Positions 1-6,838 of a stretch of 6,838 nucleotides of DNA are shown piece after piece (within the stretch, counting starts at the first letter, position 1; the number at the start of each line of letters is the position of its first letter). The position numbers were made by a program, and so were the translations under genes. Under the pieces are notes generated by a model. The model worked only from the letters and a program-made list of their open reading frames with translations, ran no database searches and was not told the DNA's origin. The stretch covers positions 1 to 6,838 of the forward strand of contig CALLDA010000033.1 in the NCBI GenBank assembly GCA_937998635.1. The letters are read 5' to 3'. The stretch comes from an uncultured Pseudomonadales bacterium (lineage in GTDB: Bacteria; Pseudomonadota; Gammaproteobacteria; Pseudomonadales; Porticoccaceae).

Positions 1-15
1 TCTCAACAACTCACT

Positions 16-2121
16 ATGAAAAAAATCGCCCCCTACGGCTTATGGCCCTCACCGATCACTGCCCAGATGGTCGCCAGTACAACGCCGACCATTGATCTAC
101 CCAGTCTTGATCAGGGTCAGGGTCAGGGTCAGGGTCAGGAAAGTAGCGAAGATAGCGATAACAAAAAAATCTACTGGCTTGAAAGCCGACCTGACGAAGC
201 GGGGCGTAATGCTATCGTCTGCCGAAATAATGACGGCTCTCAACAAGATGTGCTACCCAGGCCCTATAGTGCTCGGAGTCGTGTCCATGAATACGGCGGT
301 GCCTGCTACATCGTTATTGACGACATTCTTTACTTCGTCGCGCAGGATGATCAGAGGATCTATCGATTCGAGCTTAGCGGAGCCGACAATAATGACCAGT
401 GCGAACCTCTGGCAATCACACCCGCGGATAGCGGCTATCGATTTGCCGACCTCAGTTACGACCAAAACCATCATCGTTTGCTTTGTGTCTGTGAACAGCA
501 TTTTGAGCAACATAGCCGGGAGGAAAGTAATCAAGAACAAACCAGGGAAGCTAAAAACTTTATCGCCGGGGTGTCTCTTAGCGCACCTCATGAGGTGACA
601 GAACTGGTCAGCGGCGCAGATTTTTATGCCTATCCGCGGGTTAAGCCTTTAAGCACTCCCCGAATCAAGCCCCACCTCAATTCCCATACAAACCCAGAAC
701 ATGAACAGCTGTGTTGGCTGAGCTGGGATCATCCCTCAATGCCCTGGTATGGCACCGAGCTGTGGCTGGGCAACCTCGATGAATACGGCGCGGTAGCGCA
801 GCAAAAGCACATTGCTGGCAGCCCTACAGAGGCCATCTTTCAACCCCAGTGGTCGCCCACCGGACAGTTGTATTTTATCTCTGATCGCTCCCAGTGGTGG
901 AACCTTTACCGCTATGAAACCAGGCAGGAGGACGCATCGGAAAGCAGTGGTGGGATCATCCCCGTCTGCCCCATGGAGGCCGAGTTTGCCACTCCACTAT
1001 GGACATTGGGTATGTCTAGCTATGCCTTTGTTGATAACAAAGTTGATAGCAACAATCCCGGCAGCACAAAAATTGCCGCTTGTTATACACAAAATGGCTT
1101 ATGGCATATTGGCCTAGTCGATGTCGATAAGCGTGAATTAACACCTGTCGAAAGCTCATTTACCCAGGTATCAGCAATGATCGGTAGAAATGGTCTCGCC
1201 TGGTTTGTCGCTGCCAGCTCTGATGCCGGCAATCAGTTAATCCAACTGTCGATCGATACAGGTCAGTGTCAGGTCATCAATGAATTGCCAAAAATGGATA
1301 CCGCCACTCCTCCTCCATTAGACAAAAACCTGTTCAGCCGGGCGCAAGCCCTGTCGTTTACCAGCAGTCACGGCGATCAGGCCCACGCTTTTTACTATTC
1401 ACCCCACAATCTCACATACCAGGCAGCACAAGATGACAAGCCGCCGCTTATTGTTATCTGTCATGGAGGGCCAACAGGTGCGACCAGCGCTGCGCTTAAT
1501 CTAAAAATTCAATTCTGGACCAGTCGCGGCTTTGCCGTGCTCGACATTAATTATCGTGGCAGTACCGGCTATGGCCGACATTACCGAGAATTACTCGATG
1601 GCAAGTGGGGAGTGAGTGACGTCGATGATGTCATCGCGGGCGCCAAATATCTTGTAGAACGAGGTTTGGCTGCTCCTGACAAGCTGGCTATTCGAGGAAG
1701 TAGCGCAGGCGGCTATACTGTGCTCGCGGCATTAACCTTCCATGATCTGTTTACCGCCGGGGCCAGCTATTACGGCATTGGCGATCTGGAGACATTAGCC
1801 AGAGACACCCACAAATTTGAATCACAGTACCTTGAGCGACTGGTCGGTGCTTACCCCGCAGAAATAGAACTTTACCAGGCACGATCACCTGTTAATCACA
1901 TTGAAAAACTGGCTTGCCCGGTTATATTTTTTCAGGGTTTAGACGATAAAGTGGTTCCCCCCGATCAGGCTGAAGCCATGGTCTTAGCACTTGCGAAACA
2001 AGGGCTATCAAGCGACTACATTACCTTTAGCGGAGAAGGTCATGGCTTTCGCAAAGCCGAGAATATCGCTCACGCCCTAGATCAGGAACTCCAGTTTTAC
2101 AGTAAGGTTTTTGGCTTCTAG
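16..2121 (+). CDS. S9 family (prolyl oligopeptidase-like) serine peptidase, 701 aa
   Basis: This is a predicted cytoplasmic serine peptidase that cleaves short peptides, probably as a dipeptidyl- or acylaminoacyl-peptidase; its exact specificity cannot be read from the sequence. The N-terminal part (about residues 1-440) is rich in beta-strand and Trp/Tyr as expected of the family's beta-propeller, with motifs such as VHEYGG (90-95) and PQWSPTG (277-283). The C-terminal part (about 445-701) is the alpha/beta-hydrolase domain. It has HGGPTG (483-488) near the oxyanion hole, the nucleophile elbow GSSAGG (Ser563), the catalytic acid in GLDDKVVPP (probably Asp644) and the catalytic His676 in GEGHGF. 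All three triad residues are present, so it should be active. There is no signal peptide. The start MKKIAPYGLW fits the family's usual N-terminus, although no strong Shine-Dalgarno lies in the 15 visible upstream bases. Several hydrophilic insertions sit between propeller strands (about 33-50, 162-181, 211-229 and 303-313). greB follows after 40 bases, probably on the same transcript. Confidence 0.95.
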   Translation: MKKIAPYGLWPSPITAQMVASTTPTIDLPSLDQGQGQGQGQESSEDSDNKKIYWLESRPDEAGRNAIVCRNNDGSQQDVLPRPYSARSRVHEYGGACYIVIDDILYFVAQDDQRIYRFELSGADNNDQCEPLAITPADSGYRFADLSYDQNHHRLLCVCEQHFEQHSREESNQEQTREAKNFIAGVSLSAPHEVTELVSGADFYAYPRVKPLSTPRIKPHLNSHTNPEHEQLCWLSWDHPSMPWYGTELWLGNLDEYGAVAQQKHIAGSPTEAIFQPQWSPTGQLYFISDRSQWWNLYRYETRQEDASESSGGIIPVCPMEAEFATPLWTLGMSSYAFVDNKVDSNNPGSTKIAACYTQNGLWHIGLVDVDKRELTPVESSFTQVSAMIGRNGLAWFVAASSDAGNQLIQLSIDTGQCQVINELPKMDTATPPPLDKNLFSRAQALSFTSSHGDQAHAFYYSPHNLTYQAAQDDKPPLIVICHGGPTGATSAALNLKIQFWTSRGFAVLDINYRGSTGYGRHYRELLDGKWGVSDVDDVIAGAKYLVERGLAAPDKLAIRGSSAGGYTVLAALTFHDLFTAGASYYGIGDLETLARDTHKFESQYLERLVGAYPAEIELYQARSPVNHIEKLACPVIFFQGLDDKVVPPDQAEAMVLALAKQGLSSDYITFSGEGHGFRKAENIAHALDQELQFYSKVFGF
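111..139 (+). repeat. In-frame hexanucleotide microsatellite (TCAGGG, about 4.8 copies)
   Basis: Four perfect TCAGGG units start at 111, 117, 123 and 129, and a fifth ends at 139 (the next base is A instead of G). In the reading frame they are alternating CAG and GGT codons, giving Gln-Gly repeats at residues 33-41 of the S9 peptidase. Because the unit is six bases, slippage would change the peptide length by two residues without breaking the frame. The repeat sits in a predicted surface loop before the strand KIYWLESRP and is followed by an acidic stretch ESSEDSD. Confidence 0.95.
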
Positions 2122-2145
2122 TTACCCCCAATCGAGGCTTAACTC

Positions 2146-2150
2146 AAAGG
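2146..2150 (+). promoter_or_regulatory. Weak ribosome binding site for greB
   Basis: AAAGG lies 11 bases before the ATG at 2162. The frame is open upstream to a TTG at 2111 that overlaps the end of the peptidase gene, but the 17 extra residues do not resemble GreB. This motif and the family-like N-terminus favour the ATG. Confidence 0.5.
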
Positions 2151-2161
2151 TATCGCGCCGC

Positions 2162-2686
2162 ATGTCACGCTATCGACCACCCCGAACACCCAGCAGTCCC
2201 TATATTACTGCGCAGGGCGCAACAAAACTTCGGGATGAATTGCAGCAACTCTGGAAGGTTGAACGACCCATCGTCACAGCTGCGGTCAACGAAGCCGCCA
2301 AGAATGGTGATCGGTCTGAGAATGGTGATTATATTTACGGCAAACGCCGCTTGCGCGAAATCGACGGTCGGGTGCGTTATCTTTCAAAGCGCCTGGAAAG
2401 CATCACCGTTGTTGACCAAGTACCGACGGATCAAAATCGGGTTTACTTCGGTGCCTGGGTAACCATGGTGGATAATGACGGTCAGGAAAATCGCTATCGA
2501 ATTGTCGGTAGTGACGAAATTAATCCCCCCCTGGGATATATCAGCATCGACTCACCCATGGCTAGAGCCCTGCTGGGGAAAACCTGTGACGACACTCTTG
2601 AATTTAGACACAAGGAAAAAACCCACGTTCGGCACATTGTCAGCATTAGCTATGGTGATGAAGGCGATATGGGTATCGACACCTGA
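2162..2686 (+). CDS. greB: Transcription elongation factor GreB
   Basis: GreB enters the secondary channel of RNA polymerase and stimulates cleavage of the backtracked transcript, rescuing stalled complexes. From the ATG at 2162 the protein has 174 residues, against 158 in Escherichia coli; most of the difference is a Pro/Arg-rich N-terminal extension (MSRYRPPRTPSSP). The N-terminal coiled-coil hairpin spans about residues 18-85. Its tip carries GDRSENGDY, with the metal-chelating acidic pair Asp50 and Glu53, followed by KRRLREIDGRVRYL. The C-terminal FKBP-like domain contains FGAWVTM, YRIVGSDE and the conserved YISIDSPMARALLGK. The motifs are of GreB rather than GreA type. The gene lies 40 bases after the S9 peptidase with no terminator visible between, so cotranscription is likely. 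It converges on the HD-GYP gene. Confidence 0.97.
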   Translation: MSRYRPPRTPSSPYITAQGATKLRDELQQLWKVERPIVTAAVNEAAKNGDRSENGDYIYGKRRLREIDGRVRYLSKRLESITVVDQVPTDQNRVYFGAWVTMVDNDGQENRYRIVGSDEINPPLGYISIDSPMARALLGKTCDDTLEFRHKEKTHVRHIVSISYGDEGDMGIDT

Positions 2687-2701
2687 CTCACAGGGAGCAA
2701 G

Positions 2702-2751
2702 TATATTGAGAGCTTCCGACGAAAGCACTCAATATAAAGCTCTCAATATAA
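2702..2751. terminator. Three-arm inverted/direct repeat, candidate bidirectional terminator
   Basis: The arm at 2702-2715 (TATATTGAGAGCTT) is perfectly complementary to 2737-2750 (14 of 14, 21-base loop). It is complementary at 13 of 14 positions to 2723-2736 (7-base loop). The two right-hand arms are a direct repeat: AAAGCNCTCAATATAA occurs at 2722-2737 and 2736-2751, period 14, differing at one base. Two hairpins are therefore possible and mutually exclusive. The element lies between the ends of two convergent genes, which suggests transcription termination in both directions. However, the stems are AT-rich and no T-run follows on either strand, so it is not a textbook intrinsic terminator. 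Confidence 0.5.
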
Positions 2752-2768
2752 GGACTACAGGATAAACC

Positions 2769-4100
2769 TTAACTCGCAGCTTCCACTTCCAGTCTAAAAT
2801 CCTCAAGACGCAAGTCATGAGTGCCGTCCTTAAGGGTCTTTTTGATCAAAAACCCCCGATCAAGGCCGCCTTTATCAGTAAGGTGCAAATCAACCGTTTT
2901 TTGTTCCACGCGCTGTCTGTCTTTGTCCAGCACCAAAATCACACTGGGCAAATGACGGAATTTTCTTCGCCCTGCTAAGACTATTCCCACCATCCCATTA
3001 TGCAGTTCAACCCATGTACCAGGCGGATAAGGCCCTATTGCCTGCATAAATTGTAAGGCGCACTCGTCATCAAATTGCTTACCGCGATTTTCGTACAAAA
3101 CCTTTTGCGCATCGACAGGAGACTTCGCCCGAGAATAGCAGCGGTCACTGGTCATGGCATCATAGGCATCAACAACAGAAATAATTTTTGCATATTCTGA
3201 AATTTCACCCTCCGACAAACCCCTCGGATAACCACTGCCGTCTGGACGCTCATGATGGTTAAGCACCACATCAACGGCCACGGGCAACACACCCTCCTCC
3301 TCGGATAACAGTTTATGCCCGGCGACCGTATGATCCTGCATGACGCGGAATTCGTCCTCGGTCAAATCCCCAGGTTTATCTAGAATCTCGGCTGGGATTT
3401 TCATTTTACCGACGTCGTGTAACAAACCGCAGAGGCCTAATTTTTTTAGTTCATCTTCCTCAAAGTTCAGGTGCCTGCCAAAGGCAATAGCGAGTATACA
3501 AACATTTAAAGAATGCTCCGCCGTATATTCGTGCTCATGCTTGATCTTACTCATCCAAATCATCGCATCAGCATTACTCACTATACTTTCGACGCATTCT
3601 GCAACCACTTCTTCCGCCACGTCGGTGTCAAGCATCTGCCCGATTTGCGCGGAATGCAGCAATTGCTTAACCGCAGATTTACCTTTGGCATAGGCAGCCC
3701 GCGCAACAGGATGTTCTTCTTGCACGGGTCTGACATTATCATAGGCTGGCCGCGAACGCGCCAAAGGTCGCTTTTTATGTCTTCTTGGCTTCAGATTAGC
3801 GACTAAGGTTCCTTTATTTGGGCCCTGGGGCCGTTTCGGGCCAGCCGTAGGAAACTTCTTTGGCTCATGCTTTTTTCGAGGCACACCCTGCCGAAGCACA
3901 AATACGTGGTCACAATACTGCGCTACTTTAGCCACCTCGCTACGATGGCGAATATCAAAACCTTGTGTCAGGAAAGGCGTTTCAAGCCATGGCCGATCCA
4001 GCTCGACCACATACATACCCACCTGCAACTGCGAGGCAGCCACTTTCACCAGGTTTTCTTTTGAATAGGTTTTTTTGGCGTCGCCAGAATAATCGTCCAT
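2769..4100 (-). CDS. HD-GYP domain protein with N-terminal DUF3391, predicted cyclic-di-GMP phosphodiesterase
   Basis: HD-GYP proteins hydrolyse cyclic-di-GMP to pGpG or GMP, lowering the second messenger that controls motility and biofilm. Of 443 residues, about 18-75 match the DUF3391 start (VAASQLQVGMYVVELDRPWL). Residues 75-118 are a very basic linker, and the HD-GYP domain covers about 165-350. Visible ligands and signatures are His196 (AEHSLNV), His228-Asp229 (LLHDVGKMKIP), His257 (QDHTVAGH), His282-His283 (NHHERPDGSGYP, with the GYP at 290-292) and Asp311 (VVDAYDAMTSDR). The catalytic set is complete, so activity is expected. Residues 356-443 form a C-terminal extension of beta character. 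There is no signal peptide or membrane segment, so it is probably cytosolic. The ATG at 4100 lacks a good Shine-Dalgarno. GTG codons at residues 18 (4047-4049) and 20 (4041-4043) are alternative starts that would place the DUF3391 motif at the very N-terminus. The gene converges on greB and diverges from gcvP. Confidence 0.93.
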   Translation of the reverse strand: MDDYSGDAKKTYSKENLVKVAASQLQVGMYVVELDRPWLETPFLTQGFDIRHRSEVAKVAQYCDHVFVLRQGVPRKKHEPKKFPTAGPKRPQGPNKGTLVANLKPRRHKKRPLARSRPAYDNVRPVQEEHPVARAAYAKGKSAVKQLLHSAQIGQMLDTDVAEEVVAECVESIVSNADAMIWMSKIKHEHEYTAEHSLNVCILAIAFGRHLNFEEDELKKLGLCGLLHDVGKMKIPAEILDKPGDLTEDEFRVMQDHTVAGHKLLSEEEGVLPVAVDVVLNHHERPDGSGYPRGLSEGEISEYAKIISVVDAYDAMTSDRCYSRAKSPVDAQKVLYENRGKQFDDECALQFMQAIGPYPPGTWVELHNGMVGIVLAGRRKFRHLPSVILVLDKDRQRVEQKTVDLHLTDKGGLDRGFLIKKTLKDGTHDLRLEDFRLEVEAAS

Positions 4101-4139
4101 AACAATCTGCTGCTTGTTCAGTTACCACAACTTACTTGA

Positions 4140-4166
4140 TTTATAAAATAGCACACATAGTCACAA
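4140..4166 (-). promoter_or_regulatory. Possible sigma70-type promoter for the HD-GYP gene
   Basis: Read on the minus strand, TTGTGA (4161-4166) is followed after 15 bases by TATAAA (4140-4145), about 40 bases before the ATG at 4100. The -10 is good, but the -35 and the short spacing are weak. This is a pattern match only. Confidence 0.25.
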
Positions 4167-4492
4167 TTTGAATACAAAAACCACGGACTGCTTAACTCTT
4201 CAAACTACTCCAGAAGATCACACCTCTATAGCCCAGGGTTTCATTGGCGGTATTCACGCTCCCGCCGTAGGTTACTTTATTCAAAGCTTATACCCTTAAA
4301 TGGCTAATGCAGAATATAGCGACCAAGCAATAACTTCATCTGAGTACCATACGTTTAAGTGAATCGCTTATCCTACCAAAAGGTAGAGCGCTTTCAGATC
4401 GAAGCAGTAAATTGCCCGACGTGTGGTAACCATGACCAGATAGACCATATATTGCTCGAATCTCGTTTGTGAAATGCCGGATTACCGACAGT

Positions 4493-4520
4493 TTCACCGG
4501 TGCCCGAATTTGCCGATAAT
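4493..4520 (+). promoter_or_regulatory. Possible sigma70-type promoter for gcvP
   Basis: TTCACC (4493-4498) and GATAAT (4515-4520) are separated by 16 bases and match the sigma70 consensus at four and five of six positions. The start codon lies about 110 bases downstream. Other weak candidates exist in this AT-rich stretch, so this is tentative. Confidence 0.25.
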
Positions 4521-4620
4521 AAGCAAAGATTGCTACCATTAACCAGGTTCCCACCCCGAATTTCACCTTAGCGTGAATAAGCGTTCCCCAGGGCCGCTGG
4601 CCACGATCACATTCTTAAAT

Positions 4621-4625
4621 AAGAG
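4621..4625 (+). promoter_or_regulatory. Ribosome binding site of gcvP
   Basis: AAGAG lies six bases before the ATG at 4632. An in-frame TAA at 4620-4622 excludes any longer N-terminus, so this start is well fixed. Confidence 0.55.
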
Positions 4626-4631
4626 CGTTGT

Positions 4632-6838
4632 ATGACTGGCAACAATAACCCTAGCGATATCGGCCCCACTGATTTCAGGCCAGATGTATTTGCAAGCCGC
4701 CATATTGGCCCTACCATAACCCAGCTCCAGGCAATGCTCTCCGAACTACAAATGAGTTCGCTCGATCAATTAAGCGACACAGCTGTACCCCGCTCAATCC
4801 TAAAATCAAAGCCATTATTTCTCCCTGAGGCACTATCTGAACAACAAGCTCTAAGCCAACTTAAGATTTTGGCTGAAAAGAACATTGTGCATAAATCGCT
4901 GATCGGACTGGGCTATTACGACACTATCACTCCCCCCGTTATCCAGCGCAACGTGCTCGAAAACCCCGCCTGGTATACCGCTTACACCCCCTACCAGCCT
5001 GAGATCGCACAGGGCCGCCTCGAAGGTTTACTGAATTATCAACAGATGATCATGGATTTAAGCGGTATGGAGATGGCCAACGCCTCGATGCTCGATGAAG
5101 CCACCGCTGCCGCCGAAGCCATGGCCATGGCGAAGCGACAACTCCGAAAAAATAACAGTTCGACATTTTTTGTGGATAGTCACTGCCATCCGCAAACCAT
5201 TGCTGTCGTCCAGACCCGTGCTGAGCATTTTGGTTTCGACATAGTCATTGGCGATGCCGTCCCTGGTAAAGCAAGAACAGTGAACTCCAACTTGACAGAC
5301 CAGGATTATTTCGCTGTTTTATTGCAAAACCCCTGCCGTGACGGGCAGGTACGGGATTTGACAGCCACTATCGAGACCATCCACCAACGCGGAGCGCTAG
5401 CCATTGTCGCCGCTGATTTGATGAGTATGGTGCTGGTCAAATCACCGGGTAGCATGGGTGCCGATATTGTTGTCGGCACTAACCAACGTTTTGGTATACC
5501 CATGGGTTTCGGTGGTCCCCATGCCGGTTTCTTTGCGTTTAGGGAAGATTACAAGCGTTCAGCACCAGGGCGAATCATTGGCGTCTCGATAGACCAGAGA
5601 GGTAAACCGGCCCTGCGCATGGCCATGCAAACCCGAGAGCAGCATATCCGCCGGGAGAAGGCCAACTCAAATATCTGCACCGCCCAGGTATTACTGGCGC
5701 TGATGAGCGCCTTCTATGCGATGTATCACGGCCCCCAGGGACTCAAAACTATCGCCGGGCGCATTCATGAACTGACTAACCATCTGGCCGCTGGCTTACG
5801 AAGCTATGGCTACGTACTCCGCTACGAGAGCTGGTTCGATACCCTGACCATAGAAACACCGACCCAGCAACACGAACTACTCAATTGCGCAGATCAGCAG
5901 GGTATCAACTTACGCGCTATTAATGACTCCGGTGGCGACGCCATTGCCATCAGCCTGGATGAAACCAGCGATCAGGCACTGATTGAACAACTCCTGACTA
6001 TATTTAGCTCCTGTGTCGAAAAACCTCAAGTTGCTACAGGATTGCCCGCTTCCTTACCCAAAACCTTGCTCGGTCTACCCACACATTTATTGCGGGAAGA
6101 CGAGATTCTTAGCCATCCGGTCTTCAATCTTTATCACAGCGAAAGCGAGTTGCTGCGCTATTTGAAACGCCTCGAAAACCGCGACATTAGCCTCGCCAAC
6201 AGCATGATTCCCCTTGGCTCCTGCACCATGAAGCTCAATGCCACGACGGAAATGATGCCCATTAGCTGGCCGGAATTCGCCAATATCCACCCCTTCGCGC
6301 CAGCCTCTCAAACTCTAGGTTATCAGCAATTATTTAATGAGCTGGAAGATATGCTCGTCCAATGCACCGGCTACGACGCGGTCTCTCTCCAGCCCAATGC
6401 TGGCTCCCAGGGAGAATACGCGGGCTTGATCGCCATAAAAAAATACCATCAATCTCGAGGCGAAACTCAGCGGGATATTTGCCTGATCCCCGCCTCTGCC
6501 CATGGCACCAATCCAGCCAGTGCGCAGATGGTGGGCATGAAAGTAGTCGTAGTTAAATGCAATGATCAGGGCGATATTGATATTGATGACCTAAGCACAA
6601 AAGCCAATCAGTGTGGCGACAAGTTGGCCGCGCTGATGGTCACCTACCCCTCTACCCATGGCGTTTTCGAAAGCGGGATTGTCGATGTCTGTCAGCTTAT
6701 TCACGACCATGGCGGTCAGGTTTATATCGACGGTGCTAACCTCAATGCCATGGTTGGCCTGGCAGAACCCGGCAAGTTCGGCGGCGATGTTTCCCATATT
6801 AATTTGCACAAAACATTCTGTATTCCCCATGGCGGCGG
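4632..6838 (+). CDS. gcvP: Glycine dehydrogenase (decarboxylating), P protein of the glycine cleavage system, 3' end beyond the window
   Basis: GcvP uses pyridoxal phosphate to decarboxylate glycine and transfers the remaining aminomethyl group to the lipoyl arm of the H protein. With GcvT, GcvH and lipoamide dehydrogenase it feeds one-carbon units to tetrahydrofolate in the cytoplasm. The 735 codons visible here are part of an expected length near 950-965, because the frame is still open at the window edge. This is the single-chain form. The N-terminal half carries FASRHIGP (19-26), YTPYQPE (118-124) and an intact GRLEGLLNYQQM region. The C-terminal half carries SMIPLGSCTMKLN (524-536), QPNAGSQGEY (587-596), HGTNPAS (624-630), YIDGANLNAM with Asp700, and the cofactor lysine Lys727 in NLHKTFCIPHGG. 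No internal stop or frameshift is seen. The start follows an in-frame TAA at 4620-4622. The gene is divergent from the HD-GYP gene; gcvT and gcvH are not upstream and may lie downstream or elsewhere. Confidence 0.97.
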   Translation, partial: MTGNNNPSDIGPTDFRPDVFASRHIGPTITQLQAMLSELQMSSLDQLSDTAVPRSILKSKPLFLPEALSEQQALSQLKILAEKNIVHKSLIGLGYYDTITPPVIQRNVLENPAWYTAYTPYQPEIAQGRLEGLLNYQQMIMDLSGMEMANASMLDEATAAAEAMAMAKRQLRKNNSSTFFVDSHCHPQTIAVVQTRAEHFGFDIVIGDAVPGKARTVNSNLTDQDYFAVLLQNPCRDGQVRDLTATIETIHQRGALAIVAADLMSMVLVKSPGSMGADIVVGTNQRFGIPMGFGGPHAGFFAFREDYKRSAPGRIIGVSIDQRGKPALRMAMQTREQHIRREKANSNICTAQVLLALMSAFYAMYHGPQGLKTIAGRIHELTNHLAAGLRSYGYVLRYESWFDTLTIETPTQQHELLNCADQQGINLRAINDSGGDAIAISLDETSDQALIEQLLTIFSSCVEKPQVATGLPASLPKTLLGLPTHLLREDEILSHPVFNLYHSESELLRYLKRLENRDISLANSMIPLGSCTMKLNATTEMMPISWPEFANIHPFAPASQTLGYQQLFNELEDMLVQCTGYDAVSLQPNAGSQGEYAGLIAIKKYHQSRGETQRDICLIPASAHGTNPASAQMVGMKVVVVKCNDQGDIDIDDLSTKANQCGDKLAALMVTYPSTHGVFESGIVDVCQLIHDHGGQVYIDGANLNAMVGLAEPGKFGGDVSHINLHKTFCIPHGG

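Larger units (their letters stand above)
4101..4631. other. Long divergent intergenic region upstream of gcvP, possibly holding gene remnants
   Basis: These 531 bases separate the HD-GYP gene (-) from gcvP (+). I see no tRNA, insertion sequence or recognisable riboswitch. There are small inverted repeats: GGCGG 4246-4250 with CCGCC 4262-4266; CTACC 4373-4377 with GGTAG 4382-4386, extended by CGCT 4365-4368 with AGCG 4387-4390; and the palindrome CACCGGTG 4495-4502. On the minus strand one frame runs from 4614 to a TAA at 4192-4194 with only two stops inside (TGA at 4336-4338, TAA at 4288-4290). Its translation matches no family I recognise. It could be a decayed gene or chance. Confidence 0.5.

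Noticed and set aside
92..598. Open frame overlapping the S9 peptidase, with an Arg-Val repeat
   Set aside because: It is the out-of-frame reading of the TCAGGG microsatellite and the peptidase gene, with no family resemblance and no ribosome site.
2111..2161. Upstream TTG start that would lengthen GreB by 17 residues
   Set aside because: It overlaps the peptidase stop, the extra residues are not GreB-like, and the ATG at 2162 gives the familiar N-terminus.
3340..4064. Plus-strand open frames opposite the HD-GYP gene
   Set aside because: They lie antisense to a gene with a complete conserved domain and look like nothing known.
4304..4308. CTAAT, a GcvA-type binding core
   Set aside because: A single five-base match in 531 bases is expected by chance; no cluster is present.
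4300..4362. Twenty-codon reading frame upstream of gcvP (MANAEYSDQ...), a possible leader peptide
   Set aside because: It has no Shine-Dalgarno, no run of glycine codons and no attached attenuator.
4382..4389. GGTAGAGC, which resembles the D-arm of a tRNA
   Set aside because: No matching acceptor, anticodon or T-arm (GTTCGA-type) sequence lies at the right distances.
4101..4631. Glycine riboswitch upstream of gcvP
   Set aside because: I looked for the conserved aptamer core sequences on the plus strand and could not find them; a covariance search would settle it.
5306..6830. Minus-strand open frames opposite gcvP (5306-5503, 6087-6311, 6591-6830)
   Set aside because: They are shadows of a highly conserved gene read in the opposite direction.

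Overview
The window reads as chromosomal, mostly housekeeping DNA from a gammaproteobacterium, probably a marine or environmental one. This rests on three things: a GreB beginning with the MSRYRPP type of N-terminus, a DUF3391-type HD-GYP protein, and a long single-chain glycine decarboxylase. The lineage is inferred from the style of these proteins; there is no rRNA or other marker to fix it. I found no phage, insertion sequence, CRISPR array, tRNA or rRNA.

Layout. Positions 16-2121 (+) encode a prolyl-oligopeptidase-family (S9) serine peptidase with an in-frame hexanucleotide microsatellite near its N-terminus. After 40 bases comes greB (2162-2686, +), a transcript cleavage factor that is probably read through from the peptidase gene. 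An 82-base convergent gap follows. It holds three copies of a 14-base sequence, one inverted and two direct, that can form two mutually exclusive hairpins and is a candidate bidirectional terminator. On the minus strand, 2769-4100 encodes an HD-GYP protein with all metal-binding residues, a predicted cyclic-di-GMP phosphodiesterase. A 531-base divergent intergenic stretch (4101-4631) separates it from gcvP (4632 to the window end, +), the PLP-dependent P protein of the glycine cleavage system. gcvP is cut by the window edge just after its catalytic lysine.

How they work together. The peptidase and greB form a plausible two-gene transcript (peptide turnover and transcription rescue) without an obvious functional link. 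The HD-GYP gene and gcvP are divergently transcribed and unrelated in function. gcvP is not directly preceded by gcvT or gcvH, and its long upstream region shows no recognisable glycine riboswitch.

I see no clear new multi-gene system. The observations most worth a second look are the three-arm inverted/direct repeat between greB and the HD-GYP gene, the Gly-Gln microsatellite in the peptidase, the possible decayed gene in the gcvP upstream region, and the very basic linker inside the HD-GYP protein.
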